Source: a bacterium (GTDB lineage Bacteria > Desulfobacterota > DSWW01). From it: a DNA stretch of 50,267 nt. This document shows positions 25,068-33,548 of the stretch, piece by piece. The DNA lies in NCBI GenBank assembly GCA_028277985.1, contig JANQFG010000213.1, positions 1-50,267 of the forward strand, given 5' to 3'. The position numbers and the translations under genes are program-made. The notes beneath the pieces are model-generated. The model worked only from the letters and a program-made list of their open reading frames with translations. It was not told where the DNA came from and did no database searches. Within the stretch, counting starts at the first letter, position 1, and the number at the start of each line of letters is the position of its first letter.

Positions 25068-27674
25068 ATGAATCGAGAGTTTCCACAGGGCGTTCGGAGG
25101 CCGGCCCGCTATATGGGCTCGGAGTTGCATGCTGCCCGGATTCCGGGTCGCGACGACCTTCGGGTGGGGCTCGCCTTTCCTGATCTCTACGAAGTCGGGA
25201 TGTCCCACCTGGGCCTGAATCTTCTCTATTCCTGCGTCAACCGGGCACCGGGCCTGTTCGGGGAGCGTGTCTTCATGCCCGATGAGGATCTGGAACAGCT
25301 GCTTCGCTGCAGCGAGACCCCCCTGACCACCCTCGAGACCCGACTGCCCCTGCATCGACTCGACGTCCTCGGATTCAGCCTGGCCTACGAGCTCACCTAC
25401 ACGAACGTCCTCGGGATCCTGGATCTCGGCGGGATCCCGCTACGGTCTGCCGATCGTGCCCGAGAGCATCCGCTTGTGATCGCGGGCGGGCCTTGTGCCT
25501 TCAATCCGGAGCCTCTCGCCTCGTTTGTCGACGCGTTTGTGGTTGGAGAGGCCGAGGTCCTCCTGGTGGAGCTCTGCCGCACTGTAAAGGAATGGAAGGC
25601 GAGCGGCAGTTCCCGGCAGGACCTGCTGCGGGCCCTGGATGCTATGGATAGCGTATACGTGCCCTCCCTTTTCGAATGGAGGCGGCCGGGAGTCGAGGGA
25701 GGCAGCGGCCTCGTCTCTCTTACCGGTCGTGAAGGGGCCGTGCGAAAATGCGAAATCCTCGAGCTCGATGAGGCCCCCTACCCCGAACGCCCCCTTGTGC
25801 CGTTTGCTCGAATCGTACACGACCGGATCAGCATCGAGGCGGCCCGCGGGTGTCCCCATGCCTGCCGTTTCTGCCAGGCCGGAAATCTCTACCGTCCCTA
25901 TCGACAGAGGAGCGCCGAGCGACTCCGGGAGATCGCGCTTACGAGCATCGAGCGAACAGGATACGAGCAGGTTTCGCTTCTTGCCCTCAGTATAGGGGAC
26001 TACTCCGGTCTCGCCCCGCTGGTGCGGGACCTGATGGGTCAGCTGACTCCCAGGAGGGTCTCCCTGTCCCTCCCCTCCCTTCGGGTGGGATCCCTTCGAG
26101 ATTCGGTGGTCGAGGAAATCCTCCGCGTGAGGAAGACCGGTTTTACCCTGGCGCCGGAGGCGGCGAGCCCCCGACTGCGAAGTGTCGTGAACAAGACGAT
26201 TTCGGATGAAGAGCTCCTCCGAACGGCCGAGTTGATCGCCCGCCTGGGCTGGCGGTCTTTGAAACTCTACTTCATGATCGGGCTCCCGGGTGAGCAAGAG
26301 GAGGATGTGGAGGAGATCGTGCGGCTCGCCCAGAGGATTCGAGATCAAGCGAGGGCGGCGAGGAACGGAGGTTTCCAGCTGACGGTCAATGTCTCTTCCT
26401 TCGTGCCAAAAGCGCACACGCCGTTCCAATGGGCCGCACAGCAAGCCCGGGACGTGTCCGAGCAGAAGCAGCGGTTTCTGAGGCAGAAGCTCAAACAACC
26501 CGGCTTCCGGATGAAGTGGCATGACACCCGGCTCAGTCTCCTGGAAGGGATCTTCGCACGCGGCGACAGGGATGTGGGCGAGCTTCTCGAAACAGCCTAT
26601 CGGCTCGGCTGTCGAAGAGACGGCTGGAGCGAATACATGAGGTTCGACCTCTGGGAAAGGGCCTTTGAAGAGACGGGCGTAAACCCCTCGGACCATCTCG
26701 ATCCCTATCCCGACCTTGACGGCCCTCTGCCCTGGGATTGGATCGATACCGGGATGCCCCGTGAGTGGTTTCGCGAGGAGCATCGAAAGGCCCTGGGCGC
26801 GGAATGCACTGATTTCTCCTGTTTGGGCGATTGCAGCGCATGCGGCGTCTGTGCGGTGGACGCCGACGGAGGCAACGGACGAAGAACCCCGGCGGTCACA
26901 CCTGAGCATTCCGAGTCGGAAGCGGCATCCGGTGCGGGACCCTCTGTACGCGGCGGAGGAGAGCGGCCGGCGGCGAGGTTGAGGCTCCAGTATGTCAAAC
27001 AGCATCCACTGTCCTGTTTGAGCCACCTGGAAACGCTCACCCTCTTTCACAGGGCCCTGCGCAGGAGCAAGCTCCCCATTCACTTCACGGGAGGGGAGCA
27101 TCCGCACCCGAAAATGGCGTTCAGTCCCGCCCTTCCGGTCGGGGTCGAGAGCCATGCGGAGTACCTGGATCTGTGGTTTTCGAGCGTGCCGGAGGGAAAG
27201 GATGTCGAGGACGGACTGAATGCGGTCCTCCCCGAAGGGATATCCGTGGTGGACGCGCGAGCGGTGCCGTTGAACGCTTCCTCGCTGGAACAGAGCATCG
27301 CCTGGATGGAGTACGAGTTCACCTTCCCGCAGGCATCCCCGGAAACTCCTTCGCAGGAGGAGTTGGAAACGGCGATGGAGGCATTCTACGACGAGAATCT
27401 CGTCACCGTTGGGCGGGTCGGCAAGGAGAAGAAGAACGACGGGAATCTTCTTCGGGCCGTGAGACTCTCGAGCAGGCAGGCCGGCCCGGGACTGGTCTGC
27501 AGGATCCACCGGCTCTCGGGATCGACTCCATCGGCCATGCGCGTCGTGGAGCGCCTGTTTCCGTCGATGAATAAGAACGGGCTCCGGCCTCGAATCGTCA
27601 AGACCGAGGCCGCCTTGCTTGCCCCGACCCCTCCGGCCCCTTCTTCGAAAAGGAAACTCCGTCATGGGAAATGA
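25068..27674 (+). CDS. Radical SAM protein with C-terminal DUF2344 domain
   Basis: This 868-residue protein belongs to the TIGR03960/TIGR03936 type. The N-terminal part (about 20-220) contains VGLAFPDLYEVGMSHLGLNLLY, a B12-binding-like region. A radical SAM domain follows with RGCPHACRFCQAGN (CxxxCxxC binding a 4Fe-4S cluster). The C-terminal DUF2344 domain starts near LQYVKQHPLSCLSHLETL. A Cys-rich stretch (CTDFSCLGDCSACGVC) lies between them. The start is ambiguous: a TTG at 25038 would add 10 residues. It overlaps rng by 11 bp. The neighbourhood with rng and rplU is conserved in many bacteria; its reaction is not established here. Confidence 0.92.
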   Translation: MNREFPQGVRRPARYMGSELHAARIPGRDDLRVGLAFPDLYEVGMSHLGLNLLYSCVNRAPGLFGERVFMPDEDLEQLLRCSETPLTTLETRLPLHRLDVLGFSLAYELTYTNVLGILDLGGIPLRSADRAREHPLVIAGGPCAFNPEPLASFVDAFVVGEAEVLLVELCRTVKEWKASGSSRQDLLRALDAMDSVYVPSLFEWRRPGVEGGSGLVSLTGREGAVRKCEILELDEAPYPERPLVPFARIVHDRISIEAARGCPHACRFCQAGNLYRPYRQRSAERLREIALTSIERTGYEQVSLLALSIGDYSGLAPLVRDLMGQLTPRRVSLSLPSLRVGSLRDSVVEEILRVRKTGFTLAPEAASPRLRSVVNKTISDEELLRTAELIARLGWRSLKLYFMIGLPGEQEEDVEEIVRLAQRIRDQARAARNGGFQLTVNVSSFVPKAHTPFQWAAQQARDVSEQKQRFLRQKLKQPGFRMKWHDTRLSLLEGIFARGDRDVGELLETAYRLGCRRDGWSEYMRFDLWERAFEETGVNPSDHLDPYPDLDGPLPWDWIDTGMPREWFREEHRKALGAECTDFSCLGDCSACGVCAVDADGGNGRRTPAVTPEHSESEAASGAGPSVRGGGERPAARLRLQYVKQHPLSCLSHLETLTLFHRALRRSKLPIHFTGGEHPHPKMAFSPALPVGVESHAEYLDLWFSSVPEGKDVEDGLNAVLPEGISVVDARAVPLNASSLEQSIAWMEYEFTFPQASPETPSQEELETAMEAFYDENLVTVGRVGKEKKNDGNLLRAVRLSSRQAGPGLVCRIHRLSGSTPSAMRVVERLFPSMNKNGLRPRIVKTEAALLAPTPPAPSSKRKLRHGK

Positions 27675-29238
27675 GCTGGTCATCAATGTCACACCTCATG
27701 CCACACGGGCGGCGCTGATCGAGAACGGGGTTGTGACCGAGTTGTTCATCGAGCGGAACCGCAGAAAGGGTTTCGTCGGGAACATCTACAAAGGCCGGGT
27801 GCTGCGGGTTCTTCCGGGGATGCAGGCCGCCTTCGTGGACATCGGGCTCGAGCGGGCCGCGTTCCTCTATGTGTCCGACGTGTATCGCGACGACCTGCGA
27901 GACTACAGCTTCTTCCTGGAGGACGAGGAAGACGAGGAGCTGGTGAACGAAAGCTTCCCGGAATCGTCCGAAGATGAGGAGGACGGGGAGGAAGATCCTT
28001 TCGAATACGCTTTTCCACGGAAGCCGAGTGTCCAGGAAGTGCATATCGAAGACGTCCTGAAGGAAGGGCAGGAGATCCTTGTACAGGTCACAAAGGATCC
28101 CCTGGGGACAAAGGGGCCCCGGGTCACCATGCACGCCTCCCTCCCGGGTCGCCATCTGGTCTTCATGCCCACCGTGAACCACATCGGTGTTTCCCGGCGG
28201 ATCGAGGAAGAGAAGGAGAGGGAACGGCTTAAGAAGATCATACAGAAGATCAAACCTCCCGACTCAGGGTTTATCGTCAGAACCGTCAGCAAGGGGAAGT
28301 GGGAGAAGGAACTGAAGGCGGACATGGACTACCTGATCAAGCTCTGGGAAAGCATCCAGGAGCGCCAGGAACAGGCGAGCGCTGCGACCCTGCTGCACCA
28401 GGACCTCGATCTCACCCTCCGCTTGATCCGGGATATCTTCACGCCCGACATTACCCGGCTCGTCATCGATTCGGGGGAAGAGTGCGGAAAGATCCTCACC
28501 TTTGTCGAGACGTTCATGCCCAAGCTCAGGAACCAGGTCTTTCACTACGACAAGGAAGAGCCGATCTTCGACGCTTACCGCGTCGAGGTGCAGATCAGCG
28601 AGGCGCTCCGCAGAAAGGTGTGGCTGAAATCGGGCGGGTACATCGTCATCGACGAAACCGAGGCCCTGACGGCGATCGATGTGAACACCGGCAAGTTCGT
28701 GGGGCAGCGAAACCTGGAAGACACCATCCTGAAGACGAACCTCGAGGCGGTCAAGGAGATCGTCTATCAGATCCGGCTCCGGAACATCGGCGGCATCATC
28801 ATCATCGACTTCATCGATATGGAGAAGAAAGAGAATCGGGAAGACGTGTTCCACGCTCTGGGCGAGGCCCTGAAGGCAGACCGTGCCCAGACCAACATCC
28901 TGAAGATCTCCGAGCTGGGTCTGGTGGAAATGACCCGGAAACGGACCCGGGAGAGCATCCTGCGCACCCTCTGCGAGCCCTGCTCCTACTGCGACGGCAA
29001 GGGGTACGTGAAGTCCCGGCAGACCATCTGCTACGAGATCTTCCGGCAGATCCGGAGGGAGTGTCACGGGCTCCAGGGCCAGAAGATCGTCCTGAACCTC
29101 CATCCGGACATCGCGAGCCTCATCTATTCCCAGGAGCACGAAGGCCTCGAAGGTCTCGAGCAGGAGTGCGGCAAGAAGATCCTGATCAAGACCCGTTACG
29201 ACTTCCACATCGAGCAGTTCGAGATCTCTGCTTACTAG
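27664..29238 (+). CDS. rng: Ribonuclease G
   Basis: This 524-residue endoribonuclease acts in 16S rRNA 5' maturation and RNA turnover. It begins MGNELVINVTPHATRAALIENG, then an S1-like domain (about 35-140) interrupted by a very acidic insert (about 82-115, mostly Glu/Asp). The RNase E/G catalytic part has IDETEALTAIDVNTGKF and IIIIDFIDM, where the Asp residues hold the metal, and a zinc-link CEPCSYCDGKG. The ATG at 27664 overlaps the end of the radical-SAM gene and has an AGGAAA site. The missing C-terminal scaffold distinguishes it from RNase E. Confidence 0.95.
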   Translation: MGNELVINVTPHATRAALIENGVVTELFIERNRRKGFVGNIYKGRVLRVLPGMQAAFVDIGLERAAFLYVSDVYRDDLRDYSFFLEDEEDEELVNESFPESSEDEEDGEEDPFEYAFPRKPSVQEVHIEDVLKEGQEILVQVTKDPLGTKGPRVTMHASLPGRHLVFMPTVNHIGVSRRIEEEKERERLKKIIQKIKPPDSGFIVRTVSKGKWEKELKADMDYLIKLWESIQERQEQASAATLLHQDLDLTLRLIRDIFTPDITRLVIDSGEECGKILTFVETFMPKLRNQVFHYDKEEPIFDAYRVEVQISEALRRKVWLKSGGYIVIDETEALTAIDVNTGKFVGQRNLEDTILKTNLEAVKEIVYQIRLRNIGGIIIIDFIDMEKKENREDVFHALGEALKADRAQTNILKISELGLVEMTRKRTRESILRTLCEPCSYCDGKGYVKSRQTICYEIFRQIRRECHGLQGQKIVLNLHPDIASLIYSQEHEGLEGLEQECGKKILIKTRYDFHIEQFEISAY

Positions 29239-29248
29239 CACCCATCCG

Positions 29249-29276
29249 GGTGGTAGGTGTTAGGTTTGAGGTATTG
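29249..29276. repeat. Tandem heptamers, 3' of rng
   Basis: Four 7-nt units beginning GGT (GGTGGTA, GGTGTTA and so on) lie 10 bp after the rng stop. Confidence 0.6.
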
Positions 29277-29301
29277 GCCCTCAACCATTCCCCCTTTCGT
29301 C

Positions 29302-29325
29302 CCCGTGCCCGTGCCCGACCCCGAT
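29302..29325. repeat. Tandem hexamers (CCCGTG-like)
   Basis: Four 6-nt units beginning CCCG (two CCCGTG, CCCGAC, CCCGAT) lie in the gap between rng and the CheW-like gene. A related array is at 8618-8641. Confidence 0.5.
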
Positions 29326-29473
29326 CCTGCTATGAAATGTTTAGTGATCCCCGAACATATTTTGTGGCTCCCCATCCTTCGTATAGAGGCTCCCATTGTT
29401 CAGCCGGTTTTGTAAGGGGCTGATTCTAATAAAGATCTGAGTTTCCGCCGATGCCCGCGAGCCCCCGCACTTC

Positions 29474-29489
29474 TGGTATGGGTCTTGCA
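29474..29489 (+). promoter_or_regulatory. Sigma-54 (-24/-12) promoter of the CheW-like gene
   Basis: TGGTATGGGTCTTGCA matches TGGCACGNNNNTTGCW at 10 of 12 defined positions with the GG/GC cores 10 nt apart. It ends 37 bp before the GTG start, so transcription would begin near 29500. It stands between housekeeping genes. Confidence 0.75.
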
Positions 29490-29526
29490 CACCTCCCTAG
29501 GATCATCCAAGGGAGGATCCAGAACG

Positions 29527-30003
29527 GTGAGCACTTACTACCGAAATATCGAGTTCCTACGCTTCGAGGCTGCCAGTCGAAGCTTCTGCGTAGACGTGGA
29601 CCAGGTACTGGGCGTGATTACCCTTCCCACGAGCATGAACGAGGCCCCCACCGTGGTGCCCTTCCACGATGAGGACATTCAGGTCTATTCCATAGAGTCG
29701 CTCCTCGAGCTCGAGGACCGGGCTTCCGCCTGCCCGCGGGAGATCATTGTCCTCGCCGGGGCGAACGAGAACTACGGAATCTCGGTGGACCTGATCGGGC
29801 AGATCTACAAGGTTCCCATGCAACGGTCCGTGTTCAGCTTCCCCACCTCGGGCCGCTCCGGGATCAAGATGTTCGGCGTCTGGGGCATGGCGGTGCTGGC
29901 GAACGAACTGGCCTTGATTCTGGAACCCCAGCAGCTTCTCAAAGAGCAGATCGGGAAGGAAGCCCCCGCCGAGGCCTTTATCTCACACACCATCCCAACC
30001 TAG
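29527..30003 (+). CDS. CheW-like domain protein
   Basis: This 158-residue protein fits a divergent CheW fold: RNIEFLRFEAASRSFCVDVD (first strands), VLGVITLP, the VYSIESLLELE segment that replaces IPVxDLxxxLG, IIVLAGANENYGISVDLIG (second barrel) and a C-terminal MFGVWGMAVLANELALILEP. The GTG start at 29527 has a GGGAGG site. CheW proteins couple receptors to CheA kinases, but there is no CheA or receptor in this window. It has its own sigma-54 promoter, unlike its ribosomal neighbours, which suggests a link to PilR-controlled pilus function. Identification is moderate because sequence conservation is low. Confidence 0.7.
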   Translation: MSTYYRNIEFLRFEAASRSFCVDVDQVLGVITLPTSMNEAPTVVPFHDEDIQVYSIESLLELEDRASACPREIIVLAGANENYGISVDLIGQIYKVPMQRSVFSFPTSGRSGIKMFGVWGMAVLANELALILEPQQLLKEQIGKEAPAEAFISHTIPT

Positions 30004-30012
30004 ACCGCTCCG

Positions 30013-30033
30013 GGTATCAGGTTTCAGGTATTC
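30013..30033. repeat. Tandem heptamers, 3' of the CheW-like gene
   Basis: Three 7-nt units (GGTATCA, GGTTTCA, GGTATTC) lie 10 bp after the stop codon. This array includes the 9-mer GGTATCAGG. Confidence 0.6.
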
Positions 30034-30060
30034 GCTCCCAACCTTTCCGGCGATTTCCCA

Positions 30061-30089
30061 TTGACTTTGCCAGAAAAACTCTTTATTCT
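30061..30089 (+). promoter_or_regulatory. Sigma-70 promoter of rplU-rpmA
   Basis: TTGACT (30061-30066), a 17-nt spacer and TATTCT (30084-30089) give a good housekeeping promoter about 65 bp before the rplU ATG. Confidence 0.7.
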
Positions 30090-30154
30090 AAATTGTTTCA
30101 ATCCAAAGGGGTGCGAAAAGGCTTCATCCTATAGCCGGAACAGAGGATTCGATC

Positions 30155-30484
30155 ATGTACGCGATTGTCGAGACGGGTGGAAAGCAGTACCGCGTTTGTG
30201 AGGGCGATGTCGTCCGGATTGAGAAGACCGAAGGTGAACCGGGCGAGGAGATCCTCCTCGACAAGATTCTCCTCGTCGGAAGCGGCGAGGAAGGTGTGCG
30301 TGTGGGCACCCCCTTTCTCGAGGACGTTCGTGTTCGGGCGGAAATCCTTGCCCAGCGAAGAGGCCGAAAGATACGCGTCTTCAAGTTCAAGCGTCGCAAG
30401 GCTTATCGGAAGAAACAGGGACATCGGCAGGACTACACCGGTATTCGAATCAAGGCGATCGAACAGGGCCAAGCCACCACCTAG
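30155..30484 (+). CDS. rplU: 50S ribosomal protein L21
   Basis: This 109-residue protein begins MYAIVETGGKQYRVCEGDVV and contains KRRKAYRKKQGHRQDYTGIRI, both diagnostic of L21, which binds 23S rRNA. The length is typical. A GAGG site lies 8 nt upstream of the ATG. It is followed by rpmA after 16 bp, the invariant rplU-rpmA pair, and by obg. Confidence 0.98.
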   Translation: MYAIVETGGKQYRVCEGDVVRIEKTEGEPGEEILLDKILLVGSGEEGVRVGTPFLEDVRVRAEILAQRRGRKIRVFKFKRRKAYRKKQGHRQDYTGIRIKAIEQGQATT

Positions 30485-30500
30485 GAAAGCGAGAAGGAAA

Positions 30501-30755
30501 ATGGCACATAAGAAAGGGGCCGGAAGCTCACGAAACGGGCGGGACAGCGCCGGACAGAGACGAGGGATCAAGATCTTTGACGGGCAGCACGTCAAGGCGG
30601 GCAGCATCCTGATCAGACAGCTCGGCACAGTCGTCCACCCTGGGGCGAATGTGGGCATGGGCAGGGATTACACACTGTTTGCCAAGGTCGATGGGGTGGC
30701 CAAGTACCAGCAGAAAGGGAAGAGGAAGAAAGTCGTACATATTCAACCGGCCTGA
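30501..30755 (+). CDS. rpmA: 50S ribosomal protein L27
   Basis: This 84-residue protein begins MAHKKGAGSSRNGRDS and shows GQRRGIKIFDGQHVKAGSILI and RQLGTVVHPGANVGMGRDYTL, the L27 signature. L27 lies near the peptidyl-transferase centre. There is no Firmicutes-type N-terminal extension. An AAGGAAA site precedes the ATG. Confidence 0.98.
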   Translation: MAHKKGAGSSRNGRDSAGQRRGIKIFDGQHVKAGSILIRQLGTVVHPGANVGMGRDYTLFAKVDGVAKYQQKGKRKKVVHIQPA

Positions 30756-30879
30756 AGACGCATCGCTCCTTTGCACCCCCTTTCTCCATCCAGCCCATGA
30801 TCGACATGCCCCGTGCCCTGTCCCATGAATGGTGATGAGCAGTTCTTCCTCCAATCCATGACCGACACACCTATCCCCC

Positions 30880-31932
30880 ATGCGATTCATCGATGAAGCG
30901 GAGATCCTCGTCCAAGCCGGCAACGGCGGCAACGGCTGCAGGAGCTTTCTGCGGGAGAAATACAGGCCGAAAGGCGGTCCCGATGGGGGGGATGGCGGCA
31001 AGGGCGGGGATGTGATCCTTCTGTCGGACAGCAAGAGGAACACCCTGCTGGAACTTCACCTCCAGAAACACTACCGTGCCGAACGCGGTATCCACGGCCG
31101 AGGTAAGAACCAACACGGCCGGAAGGGCAAGGATCGTGTCATCCGGGTACCGGTCGGGACCCTGATTCGCGATGCGGAGCGACATGAGGTCCTGCACGAC
31201 CTCAAGGTTCCTGGAGAGCGCTTCGTGGCCGCAAACGGTGGTCGGGGGGGACGCGGGAACGCCCGATTCGTCACGCCCGACTGCAGGCTCCCCGACTCCT
31301 GCGAGGAGGGGGCGCGCGGAGAGTCGAGAAGGCTCCATTGTGAACTGAAGCTGCTGGCCGACGTGGGGCTCGTGGGTTTTCCGAATGCGGGCAAATCCAC
31401 CCTCCTTGCAAGGCTCTCGTCGGCAAAGCCGAAAATCGCCGACTACCCTTTCACCACGCTCGTTCCCCAGCTCGGTCTCGTCCGCGTGGACGAGGACCGG
31501 AGCTTCGTCCTCGCCGACATCCCGGGAATTCTGCCGGGCGCTGCTGAGGGCGTCGGATTGGGGCTCCGTTTCCTGAGGCATATCGAGCGGACATCGGTGC
31601 TCCTGTTTCTGATTGATCTGGGCGATCCTTCGTGGGAAGATCCCCTTTCGACCTATCTCAAGCTGCGCGAAGAGCTGGGTTGCTTTTCGGAAGGGCTTCT
31701 CAAAAAGCGTCTGGTCGTGGCCTTCAACAAAATCGACCTTCCTCTTGCCCTGGAGCGGAAATCGATGGTGCTCGATCGGTCGGAATTCAGAGACCAGGAG
31801 GTTTTCTTCATCTCTGCGGTAGGCGGCAAAGGGCTGGGCCCTCTGACGCGCTGTCTGTTCGGTCATGTCCGGGAGTCCCGGAGGCAACCCGAAGCCTCTC
31901 CTTCCGATGCTGTGAGAGGGGGGATGGCGTGA
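30880..31932 (+). CDS. obgE: GTPase Obg/CgtA
   Basis: This 350-residue GTPase acts in late 50S ribosome assembly. The N-terminal Gly-rich Obg fold (about 1-158) has NGGNGCRSFLREKYRPKGGP. The G domain has G1 GFPNAGKS (166-173), G3 DIPG (213-216) and G4 NKID (283-286). No additional C-terminal OCT domain is present. The stop overlaps the GTG start of nadD. Confidence 0.97.
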   Translation: MRFIDEAEILVQAGNGGNGCRSFLREKYRPKGGPDGGDGGKGGDVILLSDSKRNTLLELHLQKHYRAERGIHGRGKNQHGRKGKDRVIRVPVGTLIRDAERHEVLHDLKVPGERFVAANGGRGGRGNARFVTPDCRLPDSCEEGARGESRRLHCELKLLADVGLVGFPNAGKSTLLARLSSAKPKIADYPFTTLVPQLGLVRVDEDRSFVLADIPGILPGAAEGVGLGLRFLRHIERTSVLLFLIDLGDPSWEDPLSTYLKLREELGCFSEGLLKKRLVVAFNKIDLPLALERKSMVLDRSEFRDQEVFFISAVGGKGLGPLTRCLFGHVRESRRQPEASPSDAVRGGMA

Positions 31933-32627
31933 AGAAGCGGTCGCGAAGCACTTCCCCGGGGTCGAAGCGAATCGGTTTGTTCGGCGGGACCTTTGATCCG
32001 GTCCATCATGGGCATCTCAGGGCAGGAGAGGAGATCCGCCAGGCCTTTTCTTTGTCCTGGGTCGAGTTCCTGCCGGCGAGGATCCCCCCGCACAAGACGG
32101 ATCAGGTGCTCACCGATGTTACCCACAGGGTTGCCATGCTCAGGTTGGCCGTCGAGGGGAATCCTTATTTCCGTGTCTCCGAGGTGGAGGCGACCCGTGA
32201 AGGCTTGTCCTACCTGGTGGACACTCTGAAGGCGTACCGTGAACACTACCCGGCCGATGTGTCTCTTTATTTCATCATGGGAATGGACAGCTTCCAGGAG
32301 ATCGCTACCTGGCATCGGTATCAGGACCTGTTCCCTCTGTCTCATTTCGTTGTGATCACCCGGCCGGGCTACAAGAGGCCCGAGTTGGCCCAAGTCGCAT
32401 CGGAGGAGGTGGCGGCCGCTTTCGAGCCGACCCAAGGGGGGACGGACTGCCTCGAGCACTCGAGCGGCAATCGAATCCATTTTCAGGAAACCACTCTGTT
32501 GGACATCGCAGCGAGCCGACTTCGGGCATGGATCCGCGATGAGCTGTCGGTGAGATACCTGTTGCCGGAAAGCGTCTGGAATTACGTGGAGCAGAACGGC
32601 TTGTACGTGAACGCGAGGAAGGATTGA
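31929..32627 (+). CDS. nadD: Nicotinate-nucleotide adenylyltransferase
   Basis: This 232-residue enzyme makes deamido-NAD+ from nicotinate mononucleotide and ATP. It has the HxGH motif in LFGGTFDPVHHGHLRAGEE, FLPARIPPHK, and the C-terminal AASRLRAWIRDELSVRYLLP, where the ISST-type nucleotide-binding motif is degenerate. The GTG start at 31929 overlaps the obg stop (GTGA) and has a G-rich ribosome site. Confidence 0.95.
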   Translation: MKKRSRSTSPGSKRIGLFGGTFDPVHHGHLRAGEEIRQAFSLSWVEFLPARIPPHKTDQVLTDVTHRVAMLRLAVEGNPYFRVSEVEATREGLSYLVDTLKAYREHYPADVSLYFIMGMDSFQEIATWHRYQDLFPLSHFVVITRPGYKRPELAQVASEEVAAAFEPTQGGTDCLEHSSGNRIHFQETTLLDIAASRLRAWIRDELSVRYLLPESVWNYVEQNGLYVNARKD

Positions 32628-32628
32628 T

Positions 32629-33081
32629 ATGTCAGACTCCGAAGCCCGCAACGCCCCCGACCCTTCCGCATCGATCGACTCGAAGGAGAAGGCGGTTCAG
32701 TGCGCGCTCTGGGCCCTGGAGAAGAAGGCGAAGGGGATCACGTTGCTGCAAGTGGGCGCCTTGACCCCGATCGCGGAGTATTTCGTGATCTGTTCCGGGA
32801 GATCTGTTCGGCAGACACAGGCGATCGTCGAACATATACGCACGAGCCTCAAACGGGAGTTGAAGGAGGTTCCCCTGGGGGTAGAGGGGGAAAACGAAGG
32901 GTGTTGGATCCTGATCGATTGCGACGACGTGATCGTACACGTCTTTGACGAGCCCACGCGCGACCTGTACCGTCTCGAGAAGCTCTGGTCGGACGCGCCG
33001 GTGGTGACGGTTCCCGAAATCCTCGAGGAGGAGAAAAAGGCGGGCTCATGGTCCGAGGGGGAGGAAGATTGGGAGGATTGA
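32629..33081 (+). CDS. rsfS: Ribosomal silencing factor RsfS
   Basis: This 150-residue protein binds L14 and blocks subunit joining in starvation. Signature regions: ALEKKAKGITLLQVG, EYFVICSGRSVRQTQAIVEHI and VEGENEGCWILIDCDDVIVHVF. The C-terminus is an acidic tail (ending SEGEEDWED). It starts 1 bp after nadD and overlaps rlmH. Confidence 0.96.
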   Translation: MSDSEARNAPDPSASIDSKEKAVQCALWALEKKAKGITLLQVGALTPIAEYFVICSGRSVRQTQAIVEHIRTSLKRELKEVPLGVEGENEGCWILIDCDDVIVHVFDEPTRDLYRLEKLWSDAPVVTVPEILEEEKKAGSWSEGEEDWED

Positions 33082-33548
33082 GCTTCACCATCATCCATGT
33101 GGGTAAACCGAAGGCCCCTTTCGTTCGCTCAGGCATCGAGCACTACGAGAAGAAGATCAAACCCCTTGCCTCCCTCAAGTTCAAGACCGTCCGGGAAGAG
33201 CCGCTCCGCAAGGGTGTGACCCTCAAGGAAGTCCACAGACGTGAAGCGGAGCGCCTCAGGAAGGTTCGGGATGACAGGACCGTCCGGGTCGTCCTGGATG
33301 AAAAAGGCGATCCGCTCGGCTCCGAGGCGCTTGCAGCACTGCTCGAGAAGTGGATGATACGAGGACGGTCACGGCTCGCCTTCCTTGTGGGTGGTCCGTC
33401 CGGTCTTGCGCCGGAAATCCGTGAGGAGGCGGACCTTGTGCTCTCCCTGTCGCCTATGACCTTTTCGCACGAATTGGCCCTGCTCGTCCTGATGGAGCAA
33501 CTCTATCGTGCGCTGGCCGTCCTGAACGGTCTCCCCTACCCAAGGTAG
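33048..33548 (+). CDS. rlmH: 23S rRNA (pseudouridine1915-N3)-methyltransferase RlmH
   Basis: This SPOUT-family enzyme methylates pseudouridine 1915 in helix 69. It contains FLVGGPSGLAPEIREEADLVLSLSPMTF and HELALLVLMEQLYRAL. The C-terminus is PYPR, where most homologues have PYHR/YHK. The ATG at 33048 gives 166 residues; a TTG at 33078 overlapping the rsfS stop would give 156, closer to the family length of about 155-159, so the start is uncertain. Confidence 0.94.
   Translation: MVRGGGRLGGLSFTIIHVGKPKAPFVRSGIEHYEKKIKPLASLKFKTVREEPLRKGVTLKEVHRREAERLRKVRDDRTVRVVLDEKGDPLGSEALAALLEKWMIRGRSRLAFLVGGPSGLAPEIREEADLVLSLSPMTFSHELALLVLMEQLYRALAVLNGLPYPR

Noticed and set aside
25440..27692. Long minus-strand open frame opposite the radical-SAM gene
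   Set aside because: The plus strand carries a recognisable radical SAM/DUF2344 protein; the opposite frame shows only low-complexity Arg/Pro/Gly-rich sequence.
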